Source: Bryobacteraceae bacterium (GTDB lineage Bacteria > Acidobacteriota > Terriglobia > Bryobacterales > Bryobacteraceae). From it: a stretch of DNA of 6,216 bases. The notes beneath the pieces were generated by a model that was not told where the DNA came from, ran no database searches, and was given only the letters and a program-made list of their open reading frames with translations. The DNA is taken from the NCBI GenBank assembly GCA_947456995.1, contig CANGVB010000237.1:1-6216 (forward strand), read 5' to 3'. This document shows, one piece after another, positions 6,069 through 6,216 of the stretch. Each line of letters opens with the position of its first letter. Positions within the stretch are counted from its first letter, which is position 1. The translations under genes were made by a program, and so were the position numbers.

Positions 6069-6216
6069 TGGCGGCATTCTACGAATCCCTGCTAGACCGC
6101 AATCTCCTGCCAGACTGGCTGATCCGCATCGGCATCCGAAAACTGCTTGCGCAGAGACTTGTCGATGAATCAAGGCGAGACGCGGCAGCCTGGCGAGAAG
6201 AGATTCGATCCAGCCC
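6068..6216 (+). CDS. Second Cfa-type SAM-dependent methyltransferase, N-terminal fragment cut by the window edge
   Basis: An ATG at 6068 overlaps the DUF1295 stop in TGATG and opens a frame that stays open to the last base, giving 49 complete codons. The sequence begins MAAFYESLLDRNLLPDWLIR, then IGIRKLLAQRLVDE, and is rich in Arg, Leu and acidic residues. The RNLLPDWLIRIGIRKLLAQRL pattern is how I remember the N-terminus of a branch of cyclopropane-fatty-acyl-phospholipid synthase-like methyltransferases that lack the longer Cfa lipid-binding domain. The SAM-binding region lies outside the window, so activity cannot be judged. A ribosome site is weak (AGG about ten bases upstream), and coupling to DUF1295 is likely. 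The gene is real with good confidence; the family call is moderate and rests on a short segment plus the lipid-modification context. Confidence 0.65.
   Translation, partial: MAAFYESLLDRNLLPDWLIRIGIRKLLAQRLVDESRRDAAAWREEIRSS

Overview
This is a gene-dense window with no rRNA, tRNA, CRISPR array or mobile element that I can see. Base composition looks even and only a little above half G+C by eye. It most resembles a chromosomal locus of an Acidobacteriota-type bacterium. The main clue is the C-terminal tail of the SurA-like protein at 41-1201 (PETVSKEEVASRR, then LWVVPIPGT), which I recall as typical of acidobacterial SurA homologues. This assignment is an inference from memory. The window does show a bacterium with an exported periplasmic chaperone.

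The layout is a tight divergon centred on about position 4453. Leftward (minus strand) run four genes: a COG2907-type FAD-dependent amine-oxidase-like protein (3195-4451), a DUF1365 protein (2473-3210), a cyclopropane-fatty-acid-synthase-type methyltransferase (1207-2457) and a SurA-like periplasmic peptidyl-prolyl isomerase (41-1201). Rightward (plus strand) run a small DUF1475 membrane protein (4456-4797), a DUF2062 membrane protein (4790-5257), a DUF1295 membrane protein of the steroid-reductase-like superfamily (5244-6068) and the first 49 residues of a second Cfa-type methyltransferase (6068 to the window edge). Genes in each arm overlap or lie within about 15 bases of each other, so each arm is probably one transcript. 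The two divergent start codons are only 4 bases apart, so the promoters must lie inside the opposing coding regions.

The FAD oxidase, DUF1365 and Cfa set is a recurring bacterial module for modifying acyl chains already in phospholipids. Related enzymes methylate, desaturate or cyclopropanate unsaturated chains, and in some alphaproteobacteria they lead to methylated or furan fatty acids. Here the set faces three uncharacterised integral membrane proteins and a second methyltransferase. The first methyltransferase keeps its SAM site and catalytic Glu but differs from E. coli Cfa at two bicarbonate-pocket positions. My reading is that the whole window is a membrane-lipid modification locus whose product may not be a simple cyclopropane, with an envelope-protein chaperone attached to the end of one arm. 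No frameshift, broken gene or foreign insertion is apparent.
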